Shown in pieces: positions 9,253 through 17,931 of a DNA stretch of 64,000 bases. The translations under genes were made by a program, and so were the position numbers. Positions within the stretch are counted from its first letter, which is position 1, and the number at the start of each line of letters is the position of its first letter. The DNA lies in the NCBI RefSeq assembly GCF_001899645.1, contig NZ_MKVV01000081.1:1-64000 (forward strand). Direction: 5' to 3'. Below the pieces are notes generated by a model that ran no database searches, was not told the DNA's origin, and worked only from the letters and a program-made list of their open reading frames with translations. The stretch comes from Pseudonocardia sp. 73-21. Its GTDB lineage: Bacteria; Actinomycetota; Actinomycetes; Mycobacteriales; Pseudonocardiaceae.

Positions 9253-10479
9253 ATGGCCGAGACCACCGCGCACCGGGTCGGCGGGGGAACGCCCGTCGCC
9301 GGGCCCCTGCAGCTCGTCCTGCTGCTCGCGGGCAGCAGCATGTCCGTCCTCGGGTCGGTGCTGATCGCGCCGGTCCTGCCGCAGATCGGCGCCCACTTCG
9401 CGGGTTCCCCCGGGGTGGAACTGCTCGTGCCGATCGCCCTCACCGCGCCGGCCCTGATGATCGGGCTCACCGCGCCGTTCGCCGGGATCATCGTCGACGC
9501 CGTGGACCGCAAGAGGCTGCTGCTCGTCGCGATGGTCGTCTACGCGATCCTGGGCACGGCGCCGCTGTACCTGGACTCGCTGGGGGCGATCGTGGCCACC
9601 CGCGTGGGGGTCGGGATCTGCGAGGCCGCGATCATGACCTGCTGCACCACGCTGATCGGTGACTACTGGTCGGGCCCGCAGCGCAGTCGCTACCTGGGCC
9701 TGCAGACGCTGCTCGCGGCGGTCGCCGCCACCGTCTTCTTCGCCGTCGGCGGCCTGCTCGGCGCGTCCGGCTGGCGCACCCCGTTCTGGCTCTACGCCGT
9801 GGCGCTCGTGATCGTCGTCCCGATGGCGTTCTCGCTGTGGCAGCCGGAGCGGCCCGTCGCCGAGAAGGTGGCCGGTCGCCGGAAGATGGAGCCGGTGCCG
9901 TGGAAGGCGCTCGCCGGACCGTGCGCCGTCACGTTCCTGGGCGGTGTGTGGTTCTACACGCTGATCGTCGAGCTGTCCTATGTGCTCACCGGTCTCGGGA
10001 TCGGCGATCCCGGCACCATCGGCGCCGTGTCCGCCGCGATGTCGTTGGCCACCGCGGCGGGCGCCGTGGTCTTCTCGCGCACCGCCGCCCGCGGGCCGCG
10101 CATCCTGCTGCCCGTCCAGTTCGTCCTGATCGCCGTGGGTCTCGCCTTCGTCGCCACCGCGAGCACCCTGCCGATGGTCGTGATCGGCTCCCTGCTCACC
10201 GGATTCGGTACCGGCATGCTGCTGCCCACGCTGCTGACGTGGGCGATGAACCGCCTGACGTTCGCCCAGCGCGGCCGCGGCACCGGGATCTGGACCGGCA
10301 CGCTGTTCATCGGTCAGTTCCTCTGCCCGCTGCTCATCGCCGCGATCGGCGCGGCCGTGGGTGGGCTGCAGGTCGCGATCGGCATGCTGGGGGTGGCCGC
10401 GCTGGTGATGGCGGTGGTGACGTTCGTCGGCCTCCGCGGCTCCCACGAACCTCTGGACGCGGCGGCCGTGCAGGCCTGA
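9253..10479 (+). CDS. MFS transporter
   Basis: About 12 TM protein; MSVLGSVLIAPVLPQIGAHF; DAVDRKRLL motif. Confidence 0.88.
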   Translation: MAETTAHRVGGGTPVAGPLQLVLLLAGSSMSVLGSVLIAPVLPQIGAHFAGSPGVELLVPIALTAPALMIGLTAPFAGIIVDAVDRKRLLLVAMVVYAILGTAPLYLDSLGAIVATRVGVGICEAAIMTCCTTLIGDYWSGPQRSRYLGLQTLLAAVAATVFFAVGGLLGASGWRTPFWLYAVALVIVVPMAFSLWQPERPVAEKVAGRRKMEPVPWKALAGPCAVTFLGGVWFYTLIVELSYVLTGLGIGDPGTIGAVSAAMSLATAAGAVVFSRTAARGPRILLPVQFVLIAVGLAFVATASTLPMVVIGSLLTGFGTGMLLPTLLTWAMNRLTFAQRGRGTGIWTGTLFIGQFLCPLLIAAIGAAVGGLQVAIGMLGVAALVMAVVTFVGLRGSHEPLDAAAVQA

Positions 10480-10493
10480 CCGCCTCCTGCGCC

Positions 10494-10549
10494 GATCACG
10501 GGCACATGGTCGTCGAGGTCGATCGACAGGCGACCATCTGCCCGTGATC
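10494..10549. repeat. 56-nt inverted repeat with GATCACGGGCA(C/G)ATGGTCG arms
   Basis: 19-nt arms (10494-10512, 10531-10549) with one mismatch. Confidence 0.8.
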
Positions 10550-10589
10550 ACGGAGTCGGGGCGGGCTCCCGACAGTCCCGGAGCGCAGC

Positions 10590-11163
10590 GTGACCCACCA
10601 CCAGGAGCACGACCTCGGCCTGCAACACGACGGCCGAACGTGCTCACCGGGAGCGGCATCGTCCGCAGCGACATCACCTCCGGCTTCGGCTCGTCGTCGG
10701 GCACGGCGGCCGGCGTGCCGTTGACGATCCGGCTGACGGCCACCGACGTCGCGGGGCGCGGCGATGCCCGGCGCCGCGGTGTACGCGTGGCACTGCGACC
10801 GCGCCGGCAGGTACTCGCTCGACGACGTCGAGGACCAGAACCACCTGCGCGGCGTGCAGGCCGCCGACGCCTCCGGGGACGTCACGTCCACCAGCATCTT
10901 CCCGCCCGCCCACTCCGGCCGCCGGCCGCACGTGCACTTCGAGGTCCACACGTCCCTCGCCGAGGCGACGGCCCCGACGAACGTCATCACCTCGGCGCAG
11001 CTGGCCCTGCCGAAGGCGATCCACGACGGGGTCTACGCCACCGACGGGTACGTCGCGAGCGTCGCGAACATGGCCCGCACGTCGTTGACGTGGGACATGG
11101 TCGGACATGGTCTTCGGCGACGACGGCGCGAAGACCCAGCTGGCCACGATGCCCCTGGCCTGA
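10590..11163 (+). pseudogene. intradiol ring-cleavage dioxygenase-like pseudogene
   Basis: Fragments in different frames: VTHHQEHDLGLQHD, GSGIVRSDITSGFGSSSGTAAGVPLTI, MPGAAVYAWHCDRAGRYSL...HSGRRPHVHFEVHTSLAEAT; 10-bp tandem duplication at 11093-11112. Confidence 0.8.
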
Positions 11164-12099
11164 CTACGACCGGGCGCGCGTCCGCACCCGGGCGGGCCGG
11201 ATCGGGGTGGCCGCGACGCCGGGCACGATCCGGTTCTCGATGGTCCCGATGCCCTCGACCGTCATCGTGACGACGTCGCCGGGCCGCAACGGTGGGATGT
11301 CACGGCCGCGGCCCCACAGCTCGGCGAGGCAGCCGCCGTTGCCGCAGGTGCCCGAGCCCAGCACGTCGCCGGGCCGGACCTGCGTGCCGCGCGAGGCGTA
11401 GGCGACCAGCTCGTCGAACGGCCAGCCCATGTTGGACAGCAGGTCGCGGCCGATCCCGGTGCCGTTGACGGCCACCGTCATCTCCAGCGCGAGGAAGCCG
11501 TCGGCGTCGGGCACGAACTCGTCGGCCGTGACGAGCACCGGGCCGAGCGTGGAGGCGAAGTCCTTGCCCTTGCACGGCCCGAGGTTCACCTTCATCTCGC
11601 GGCGCTGCAGGTCGCGGGCCGACCAGTCGTTGAGGACGGTGTAGCCGGCGATGCGGTCGCGGGCGTCCTCGGGACCCAGGTCCTCGCCCACGCGCCCGAT
11701 CACCGCGGCGACCTCCAGCTCGAAATCCAACGAGGAACAGCCCGGCGGCACCGCGACGTCGTCGTGCGCGCCGACCAGCGCGTAGGGGTTCGTGAAGTAG
11801 AACGTGGGCGCCTCGTACCACTCCGGCGCCACGCCCGCGTCCCCCGACACCGACCGGACGACGCCCTCGACGTGCTCCTCGAAGGCGACGAAGTCGCGCA
11901 CGGTCGGCGCCTCCACCGGCGGCAGCAGCCGCAGCCCGGCGAGGGGGACCGCGTCACCCGCCGCCAGGGCCGCCGCGCCGGCCTCGAGCAGGGTGCCGGA
12001 GCGGAGCAGGTCGAGCACGGTGACGCCGGCGGGCAGCCGGTACAGGAGCTCGCCCTCGACGACACCCGCACGCGGCCCGGCCACGGTCGCGAACCTCAT
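11164..12099 (-). CDS. fumarylacetoacetate hydrolase family protein
   Basis: DFELEVAAVIGR, GYTVLNDWSARDLQRREMKVNLGPCKGKDFASTLGPVLV. Confidence 0.9.
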   Translation of the reverse strand: MRFATVAGPRAGVVEGELLYRLPAGVTVLDLLRSGTLLEAGAAALAAGDAVPLAGLRLLPPVEAPTVRDFVAFEEHVEGVVRSVSGDAGVAPEWYEAPTFYFTNPYALVGAHDDVAVPPGCSSLDFELEVAAVIGRVGEDLGPEDARDRIAGYTVLNDWSARDLQRREMKVNLGPCKGKDFASTLGPVLVTADEFVPDADGFLALEMTVAVNGTGIGRDLLSNMGWPFDELVAYASRGTQVRPGDVLGSGTCGNGGCLAELWGRGRDIPPLRPGDVVTMTVEGIGTIENRIVPGVAATPIRPARVRTRARS

Positions 12100-12569
12100 G
12101 CCGGCAACCCCGTCGACGGGGCGACGTGCGGCAGCGGCTCCCCCGCGTGCCACACCTCGTGGATACGGACGCGGGTGAAGCGCCAGCCTTCGGGAGTGCG
12201 GCGCAACGTGCAGTCGTACCAGCCCGAGCCGTCGGCGTGGTGGAACGTGCTGCCGCCCAGCAGGTGCACGCCGTGCAGGTAGGAGCGGGTGGTGGCGGTG
12301 TCGCCGTCGATCGTGATCGCGTGGTTGGACGAGCCGTGCCACGTGCCGGCGTACCCGCCCACCCCCCGCTCCGACGCCGTCGCACCCTGGATCACCGCGC
12401 GGCCCTCCAACCGGACGGCGTCACCGATCTCCAGGACGCCGTCCTCGGTGTAGGTGGCGCCGTAGGCCTCCCAGTCGCGCTCGTCCAGGGCGCGGGCGAA
12501 CTCCACCAGCAGGTCGGAGATCAGCGCGCGGTCGACGAGCCACCGCACCTGCTGCTCGAACTCGTTCAT
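12096..12569 (-). CDS. SnoaL/NTF2-like nuclear transport factor 2 family protein
   Basis: VRWLVDRALISDLLVEFARALDERDWEAYGATYTEDGVLEI. Confidence 0.85.
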   Translation of the reverse strand: MNEFEQQVRWLVDRALISDLLVEFARALDERDWEAYGATYTEDGVLEIGDAVRLEGRAVIQGATASERGVGGYAGTWHGSSNHAITIDGDTATTRSYLHGVHLLGGSTFHHADGSGWYDCTLRRTPEGWRFTRVRIHEVWHAGEPLPHVAPSTGLPA

Positions 12570-12587
12570 CGGGGAATCCTCCACCGG

Positions 12588-12803
12588 TCAGTAGGGCTCG
12601 GCCGGGCGACGCATGGCGCCCGGCATGCCGAGGACGAGCAGGTCGTCCTCGGACGTCGGCGTCAGGAGCGCGTTGGCCGGCACGTCGAGGCCGACGCCGA
12701 GCACGGGGTCGGTCCGCAGCCCGACGACGTCGACCTCCTGCGCCCGCTGCGCGGGACCGGCGGCGAGCGTCAGCCCGCCGAGCCCGGCCCCCAGCACCCT
12801 CAT
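12588..12803 (-). pseudogene. remnant of FAD-dependent monooxygenase (71 aa)
   Basis: MRVLGAGLGGLTLA...EVDVVGLRTDPVLGVGLDVPANAL...GMPGAMRRPAEPY; Rossmann GxGxxG retained, rest of enzyme missing. Confidence 0.6.
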
Positions 12804-13732
12804 ACCGGCGGTGCGACGAAGAGGCCCTTGTCCACGTCGTTGAACGACTTCGCGGCCACGAACTCGTCCATCGCGTTGGCGGTGCCCCACTGGTCGGAGA
12901 CGCCCGGGTCGGAGAAGTCGTGCAGGCCCGGGTGCCAGGTGTCCTCGTCGAGGCGCTCCAGCTCGGTCGTGTACTCGAGCGTGTTGCCCTGGGGGTCGAG
13001 GAAGTACGAGAACGTGTTGTTGCCCGCCTTGTGCCGGCCCGGCCCCCAGATCTTCTCGACGCCCGCGCGCAGCAGCCGTCCGGTCCCGCGCATGTACTCG
13101 TCGATGCCGCGCAGCTCGAAGCTCGCGTGGTGCAGCGCCGGGTGCGGGCCGCGGGCGACGGCGAAGCTGTGGTGCCAGTCGTTGCAGCGCAGGAACCACA
13201 TCATGGTGCCCATGCGCGGGTGCATCAGCACGTCCGACGTCGCGAACGCCAGGTGCTTCTCGTAGAACGCGACCGTGCCCTCCGGGTCCGCGGAGTTCAG
13301 CACGACGTGCGAGAGGCGCACCGGGATCGACTCCGCCTCCTCGATCCTCCGGTGCTCGCGCAACGCGACGTCCGCGGAGACCTCGACGGTGCGGCCCTCG
13401 TTGTCGAAGAACCGGAAGCCGTAGCCGCCGCCGGGGGTGGTGATCGCGCCGGGCTCGCTGACGATCTGCACACCGGCCCGCCCGAGCCGCAGCGCGAGCG
13501 TGTCGACGTCGGCGGGGGTGGCGGCGCCGAAGGCGATGAGGTCCACGCGCTTGTCGGCGGCCTGGCGCAGCCGCACGACGTACTGCTCGGGCGAGCCCTC
13601 GGCGGCGAGGAACGAGATGCCGGAGTCGGACGCGACCTCCGTCAGGCCCCAGTGGCCGGTGTAGAAGGCGTGCTGGAGGCCGTGGTCGGGCACGGCCAGG
13701 TCGATGTGACGGAGGTGGGTGATCAGCCTCAT
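12800..13732 (-). CDS. type I (VOC) extradiol dioxygenase
   Basis: Candidate facial triad in RLSHVVLNS, LHHASFEL and NTLEYTTE; two VOC repeats. Confidence 0.85.
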   Translation of the reverse strand: MRLITHLRHIDLAVPDHGLQHAFYTGHWGLTEVASDSGISFLAAEGSPEQYVVRLRQAADKRVDLIAFGAATPADVDTLALRLGRAGVQIVSEPGAITTPGGGYGFRFFDNEGRTVEVSADVALREHRRIEEAESIPVRLSHVVLNSADPEGTVAFYEKHLAFATSDVLMHPRMGTMMWFLRCNDWHHSFAVARGPHPALHHASFELRGIDEYMRGTGRLLRAGVEKIWGPGRHKAGNNTFSYFLDPQGNTLEYTTELERLDEDTWHPGLHDFSDPGVSDQWGTANAMDEFVAAKSFNDVDKGLFVAPPV

Positions 13733-14763
13733 GAGCTCTCCTCGAGGACGACGGGCCGGAGCCCGAGTGCGGCGGCGTTGCCGGATGCGATGGCGTGCTG
13801 CTCGTCGGCGGTCAGCCCGGCGGCCGCGAGCCCGTCGAGCGGGTCGGTGACGCCCATGTCGAACGGGAAGTCCGAGCCGAGCAGCACCCGGTCGGCCCCC
13901 GCGGCGGCGACGAGGGCACGCAGGGCGTCGGGGGTGTGCACGAGCGAGTCGAACCACAGCCGGCGCAGGTAGCAGCTCGGCGGCTCGGCGCAGCCACGGG
14001 CCTCCGGCCGCACCTCCCACGCGTGGTCCGAGCGGCCGAGGAACGTCGGCAGGTAGCCGCCGCCGTGCGCGGCGAGCACCCGCAGTCCGGGGTGCCGGTC
14101 GAGCACCCCGGCGAAGATCAGGTGGCTCAGGGCCACCGCGTTCTCGACGGGCTGCCCGACCGAGTTGGCCAGGTAGAACCGGTCGAGCCGCTCGTCGAGC
14201 GTGCAGCCGAAGGGGTGCAGGAACACCAGCGCACCGGTCTCGGCGGCGCGGGCCCAGAAGGGTTCCAGCCGTTCGTCGGAGAGCTCGACGCCGGGTGCGT
14301 GCGAGCTGATCTCCACGCCGGCGTGGCCGTGGGCGAGCGCGTCGTCGAGGGCCTCGACCAGCAGGTCCGGGTGCTGCAGCGGCACCAGCCCGAGCGCTCG
14401 AAGCCGATCGGGGGCCTGCCCCACCAGCTCGGCGAGGCTCCGGTGCGCCCTCCCGAACAGGGTGCGGGCGAGCTCAGGATCGGCCCAGTAGTGGTACTGC
14501 GACGGCGACGCCGAGACGATCTGGACATCGACGCCGGCGGCGTCCATCGCGGCCAGCCGCGCGTCGAGCCGGGTGAGCAGCGGGATCCGCTCGGCCACCA
14601 TCCGCTCCGACACGACCGAGGACTCGGCGCCGTTGCGCAGGAGATCGAGCGCCTTGTGCTCGGCCAGACGCGGGTCTGCCGCGACGAGGGCCTCGACGGC
14701 ACCGAGGATCGCATGGGCGTGGACGTCCACAACGGTCGTGCGCGGATATCCGTGCTCTGGCAC
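13729..14763 (-). CDS. amidohydrolase, ACMSD-like decarboxylase
   Basis: VDVHAHAIL, QIVSASPSQYHYWADPE, FLHPFGCTLDERL, AAHGGGYLP, LLGSDFPFDMG; GTG start uncertain. Confidence 0.82.
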   Translation of the reverse strand: MPEHGYPRTTVVDVHAHAILGAVEALVAADPRLAEHKALDLLRNGAESSVVSERMVAERIPLLTRLDARLAAMDAAGVDVQIVSASPSQYHYWADPELARTLFGRAHRSLAELVGQAPDRLRALGLVPLQHPDLLVEALDDALAHGHAGVEISSHAPGVELSDERLEPFWARAAETGALVFLHPFGCTLDERLDRFYLANSVGQPVENAVALSHLIFAGVLDRHPGLRVLAAHGGGYLPTFLGRSDHAWEVRPEARGCAEPPSCYLRRLWFDSLVHTPDALRALVAAAGADRVLLGSDFPFDMGVTDPLDGLAAAGLTADEQHAIASGNAAALGLRPVVLEESS

Positions 14764-14778
14764 TGATATCCGCGCACG
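14737..14778. repeat. inverted repeat CGTGCGCGGATATC-N14-GATATCCGCGCACG at an intra-operon junction
   Basis: Perfect 14-bp arms 14737-14750 / 14765-14778. Confidence 0.8.
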
Positions 14779-14795
14779 GGCGCCGGAGGCGCCGC

Positions 14796-15911
14796 TCACG
14801 CGGGCACGCTCACCAGCGTGGCGATGCGGTGCATCAGCCCGGGGACGTCGCCCTGCTCGTGATCGAGCAGCCACTGCGCCAGCTGGACGCTCGCCTCCAC
14901 CACCTCGCGGGCGCGGGCGGCGCGGCGCTCCACCAGCGCGTCGAGGATCTTCTCGTCGAAGCGGTCGGCCGCCAGCAGCAGCTCGGCCAGCACCGCCGCG
15001 TCCTCCAGTGCCATCGCCGCACCCTGGGCCAGCGTGGGCGGGCAGGCGTGCACGGCGTCGCCGATCAGCACCACCCGGCCGCGGTGCCACGGGCCGTCGA
15101 GCATCTGGCTCTCGAAGTGTGTGTAGTTGATCGTGGACGGGTCGGTGAGCAGCGGATGGATGTCGTGCCACGGGCCGCCGTAGTTCCCCGCCAGCCCGCG
15201 CATGACCTCCAGCCGCTCGTCGGCCGTGAGTGCGCCCCGGTCCTGCGCGTCCTCCACGAGGTAGGCGTAGAGGCTGTTCTCGCCGGTGGGGCAGTAGCCG
15301 GCGATGTAGCAGGGGCCGCCGTAGGTGAGGTCGGTGCGCACGACCGACTCCGGGCGTGGTGTGAACGCGCGCCATATCCCCATGCCGACCGGCTTCGCCG
15401 CCAGCTCGACACCGATCAGCGCGCGGGTCGCCGACCGCACGCCGTCGGCCCCGACCACGAGGTCGTAGCGACCGCTGCCGCCGTCGGAGAAGGTGACCTC
15501 CACTCCGTCGGCGTCCTGGTCGAGCGTCCGCACGCTCGTCCCGAACCGGATCCTGACGCCCAGCGCCGCGGCGCGGTCCAGCAGGATCCGGGCCAGCTCC
15601 GGGCGGGGCATGCCCAGCGTGGCGGGCAGGTCGGGGTCACCCGTGCGGGCGTCGGGGATCTCGGCGAGCACCGTGCCGTCGGGCGTGCGCAGGCCCAGCT
15701 CGTTGTACCCGTAGCCCGCCGCCTCCACCTCGTCCCACACCCCGAGCTGCGCGAGCACGCGCAACGCGTTGCCCTGCAACGTGATCCCCGACCCGAGCGC
15801 GGTGGCGACCGGCTTGATCTCCACGAGCTCCACGGCGACGCCGCGCTCGGCCAGCAGGATCGCGGCGGCGCAGCCGGCGGCCCCGCCGCCCACAACCAGA
15901 ACGGTGTCCAT
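14796..15911 (-). CDS. FAD-dependent aromatic monooxygenase
   Basis: VLVVGGGAAGCAAAILLAERG; DG motif; GRVVLIGDAVHACPPTLAQGAAMALEDA. Confidence 0.9.
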   Translation of the reverse strand: MDTVLVVGGGAAGCAAAILLAERGVAVELVEIKPVATALGSGITLQGNALRVLAQLGVWDEVEAAGYGYNELGLRTPDGTVLAEIPDARTGDPDLPATLGMPRPELARILLDRAAALGVRIRFGTSVRTLDQDADGVEVTFSDGGSGRYDLVVGADGVRSATRALIGVELAAKPVGMGIWRAFTPRPESVVRTDLTYGGPCYIAGYCPTGENSLYAYLVEDAQDRGALTADERLEVMRGLAGNYGGPWHDIHPLLTDPSTINYTHFESQMLDGPWHRGRVVLIGDAVHACPPTLAQGAAMALEDAAVLAELLLAADRFDEKILDALVERRAARAREVVEASVQLAQWLLDHEQGDVPGLMHRIATLVSVPA

Positions 15912-15916
15912 GGTTC

Positions 15917-16942
15917 TCATTTCACGGCGAGCGGGTTGACCGGGGCCCCGACGGCACCGGTGACGGGCAGCGGCGCTGCGGTCAGGAAGAACGTGTAACG
16001 GCCGTCGGCGAGGCAGTCGGCGGCGAGCGCGTCGAGGTCCCACATCTCGCCCAGGAACAGCCCCATGTTGGGGATGCACACCTGGTGCAGCGGCTGGAAT
16101 GCCTCGTCGAACTCGTTGGGCCGCACCTCGAACCCCCACGTGTCGGTGGCGATCGCGGCGATCTCGCTGCGGTGCAACCACTCCGCGGTGGTGAACGACA
16201 GGCCCGGGGCCGGCCCGCCCGCGTAGTCGCCCCACCCGTCCCGGCGGGCGCGGGCGAGCTGGCCGGTGCGGACGCAGAGGATGTCGCCACGCCCGATCGT
16301 GACGCCGTGCGCGGCGGCGGTGGCGTCGAGGTGCGCGGCCGTGATCGCGAAGCCGTCCGGCAGCTCGCCCCCTCCGATCACCTGCCCGACGTCGAGCAGC
16401 ACGCCGCGGCCGGCGATGATCCCGGCCGCCGTCTCGATGCCGGTGACGCCGTCGCCCAGGCTGGTCACGACGTCGCCGGCGCGGCGGCCGTTGTAGGCCG
16501 TGCCGTGGTCGAAGATGTGGCCCAGCCCGTCCCACTGGGTGGAGGCCTGCAGCGGCATCGCGATCACGTCGTCGGCGCCCCCGATGCCGTGTGGGAAGCC
16601 CTGCACGCCGTGCTCGGCGTCGGTGCCCGTGTCGAGCATGGTGTGCACCGGGTTGGTGCGCCGCCGCCAGCCCTTCTGGGGGCCATCCATGTCGAAGCTC
16701 TGGGACAGCGAGAACGCGGTGCCCCGCCGGATCTCCGCGGCGGCCCGCAGGCGGGTGGCGTCGTCGAGGAAGTTGAGGGTGCCGAGCACGTCGTCGGCGC
16801 CCCAGCGGCCGGTGTTGGAGCAGAGGGCGGCCGCCTTCTCTATCGCGGCCTCCGGGTTGGTCCGGTCCAGCGGCGCGTCGCCGGCCGGCGCGGTGGCCGG
16901 GACACGCGACTCCGCCGCGGGGTTCGCGCGGTCGAGGCTCAC
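15917..16942 (-). CDS. cyclase family protein (kynurenine formamidase-like metal hydrolase fold)
   Basis: QWDGLGHIFDHGTAYNGR, GRGVLLDVG; GTGA overlap with upstream gene. Confidence 0.85.
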   Translation of the reverse strand: MSLDRANPAAESRVPATAPAGDAPLDRTNPEAAIEKAAALCSNTGRWGADDVLGTLNFLDDATRLRAAAEIRRGTAFSLSQSFDMDGPQKGWRRRTNPVHTMLDTGTDAEHGVQGFPHGIGGADDVIAMPLQASTQWDGLGHIFDHGTAYNGRRAGDVVTSLGDGVTGIETAAGIIAGRGVLLDVGQVIGGGELPDGFAITAAHLDATAAAHGVTIGRGDILCVRTGQLARARRDGWGDYAGGPAPGLSFTTAEWLHRSEIAAIATDTWGFEVRPNEFDEAFQPLHQVCIPNMGLFLGEMWDLDALAADCLADGRYTFFLTAAPLPVTGAVGAPVNPLAVK

Positions 16943-17847
16943 GGGGCCACGCACCGGGTGCGCTGCGTGCCGAGGGTCGTGATCGTGCCCTCCATGACGT
17001 CGCCCGCGCGGAGCAGCCGGCCGTGGTGCAGGCCGTTGCCGGCCGGGCTGCCGGTGAGGATCAGGTCACCGGGCAGCAGCCGCGCCGTCCGGGACGCGAC
17101 CGCCACCAGCGTGGCGACGTCGAAGATCATGTCCTTGGTGGACTCGTCCTGCATCACGTCGCCGTTGAGGCGCAACGTGATCTGCGGGTGCTCGGGCACG
17201 AACTCCGCGGGCACCAGCCACGGCCCGGTGGGCAGGAAGCCCGGGGCGTTCTTGGCGCGGAACCAGTCCGACCCGATCTCCGGCATGTCCTTGCGGAACA
17301 CCAGGTCGCGGGTGGTGAGGTCGTTGACGATCGTGTAGCCGGCCACGTGGTCGAACGCGTCGGCCGGGTCGATGCCGTACCCGCCGCGGCCGATCACCGC
17401 GGCCAGCTCCAGCTCCCAGTCGTGCTGCTGCGAGTACGCGGGCAGCACCACGTCGTCGTACGGGCCGGTGATCACCGTCGGGAGGCCGAGGAAGAAGTAC
17501 GGCTCGCCCGTCGCGATGCGGCGGTCCATCATCGCGGCGGCCTCGGCGCGGTCGCCACCGTGCTTCACGGCCAGGTCGAGAACGTGGGTGCGGTAGTTGG
17601 CGCCGGCCTGCAGCACCTGCCGGGGCGCCACGGGGGCGTGCACGGTGAGCCCGGCGAGCGGCTGCCGGTCGCCCTCGGCCGCGAGGGTGCGGAGGACGGG
17701 AAGGGCGCCGGCCCAGTCGTCGAGGATCGCGGCGGTGTCGCGCCAGCGGGCCCGCAGGTCGACGATCTCGTCGCCCACCACGAGAGCGGGGAAGGTCGGC
17801 CCACCCGGGGCGGACAGGGTGCCGAGTGTGAACGGTGCAGTGGTCAC
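16939..17847 (-). CDS. fumarylacetoacetate hydrolase family protein
   Basis: QHDWELELAAVIGRGGYGI, GYTIVNDLTTRDLVFRKD, ILTGSPAG. Confidence 0.9.
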   Translation of the reverse strand: MTTAPFTLGTLSAPGGPTFPALVVGDEIVDLRARWRDTAAILDDWAGALPVLRTLAAEGDRQPLAGLTVHAPVAPRQVLQAGANYRTHVLDLAVKHGGDRAEAAAMMDRRIATGEPYFFLGLPTVITGPYDDVVLPAYSQQHDWELELAAVIGRGGYGIDPADAFDHVAGYTIVNDLTTRDLVFRKDMPEIGSDWFRAKNAPGFLPTGPWLVPAEFVPEHPQITLRLNGDVMQDESTKDMIFDVATLVAVASRTARLLPGDLILTGSPAGNGLHHGRLLRAGDVMEGTITTLGTQRTRCVAP

Positions 17848-17890
17848 CGTCTCACTGTCGACCGGGGCTGGACATCAGGGAAGACGAAAC

Positions 17891-17908
17891 CGATGATGTG
17901 CAGCATCG
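17891..17908. promoter_or_regulatory. candidate LysR-type regulator operator
   Basis: CGATGaTGtgCAgCATCG dyad between divergent operon and LysR gene. Confidence 0.4.
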
Positions 17909-17931
17909 ATCGCGCTGATAGGGGTCCATCG

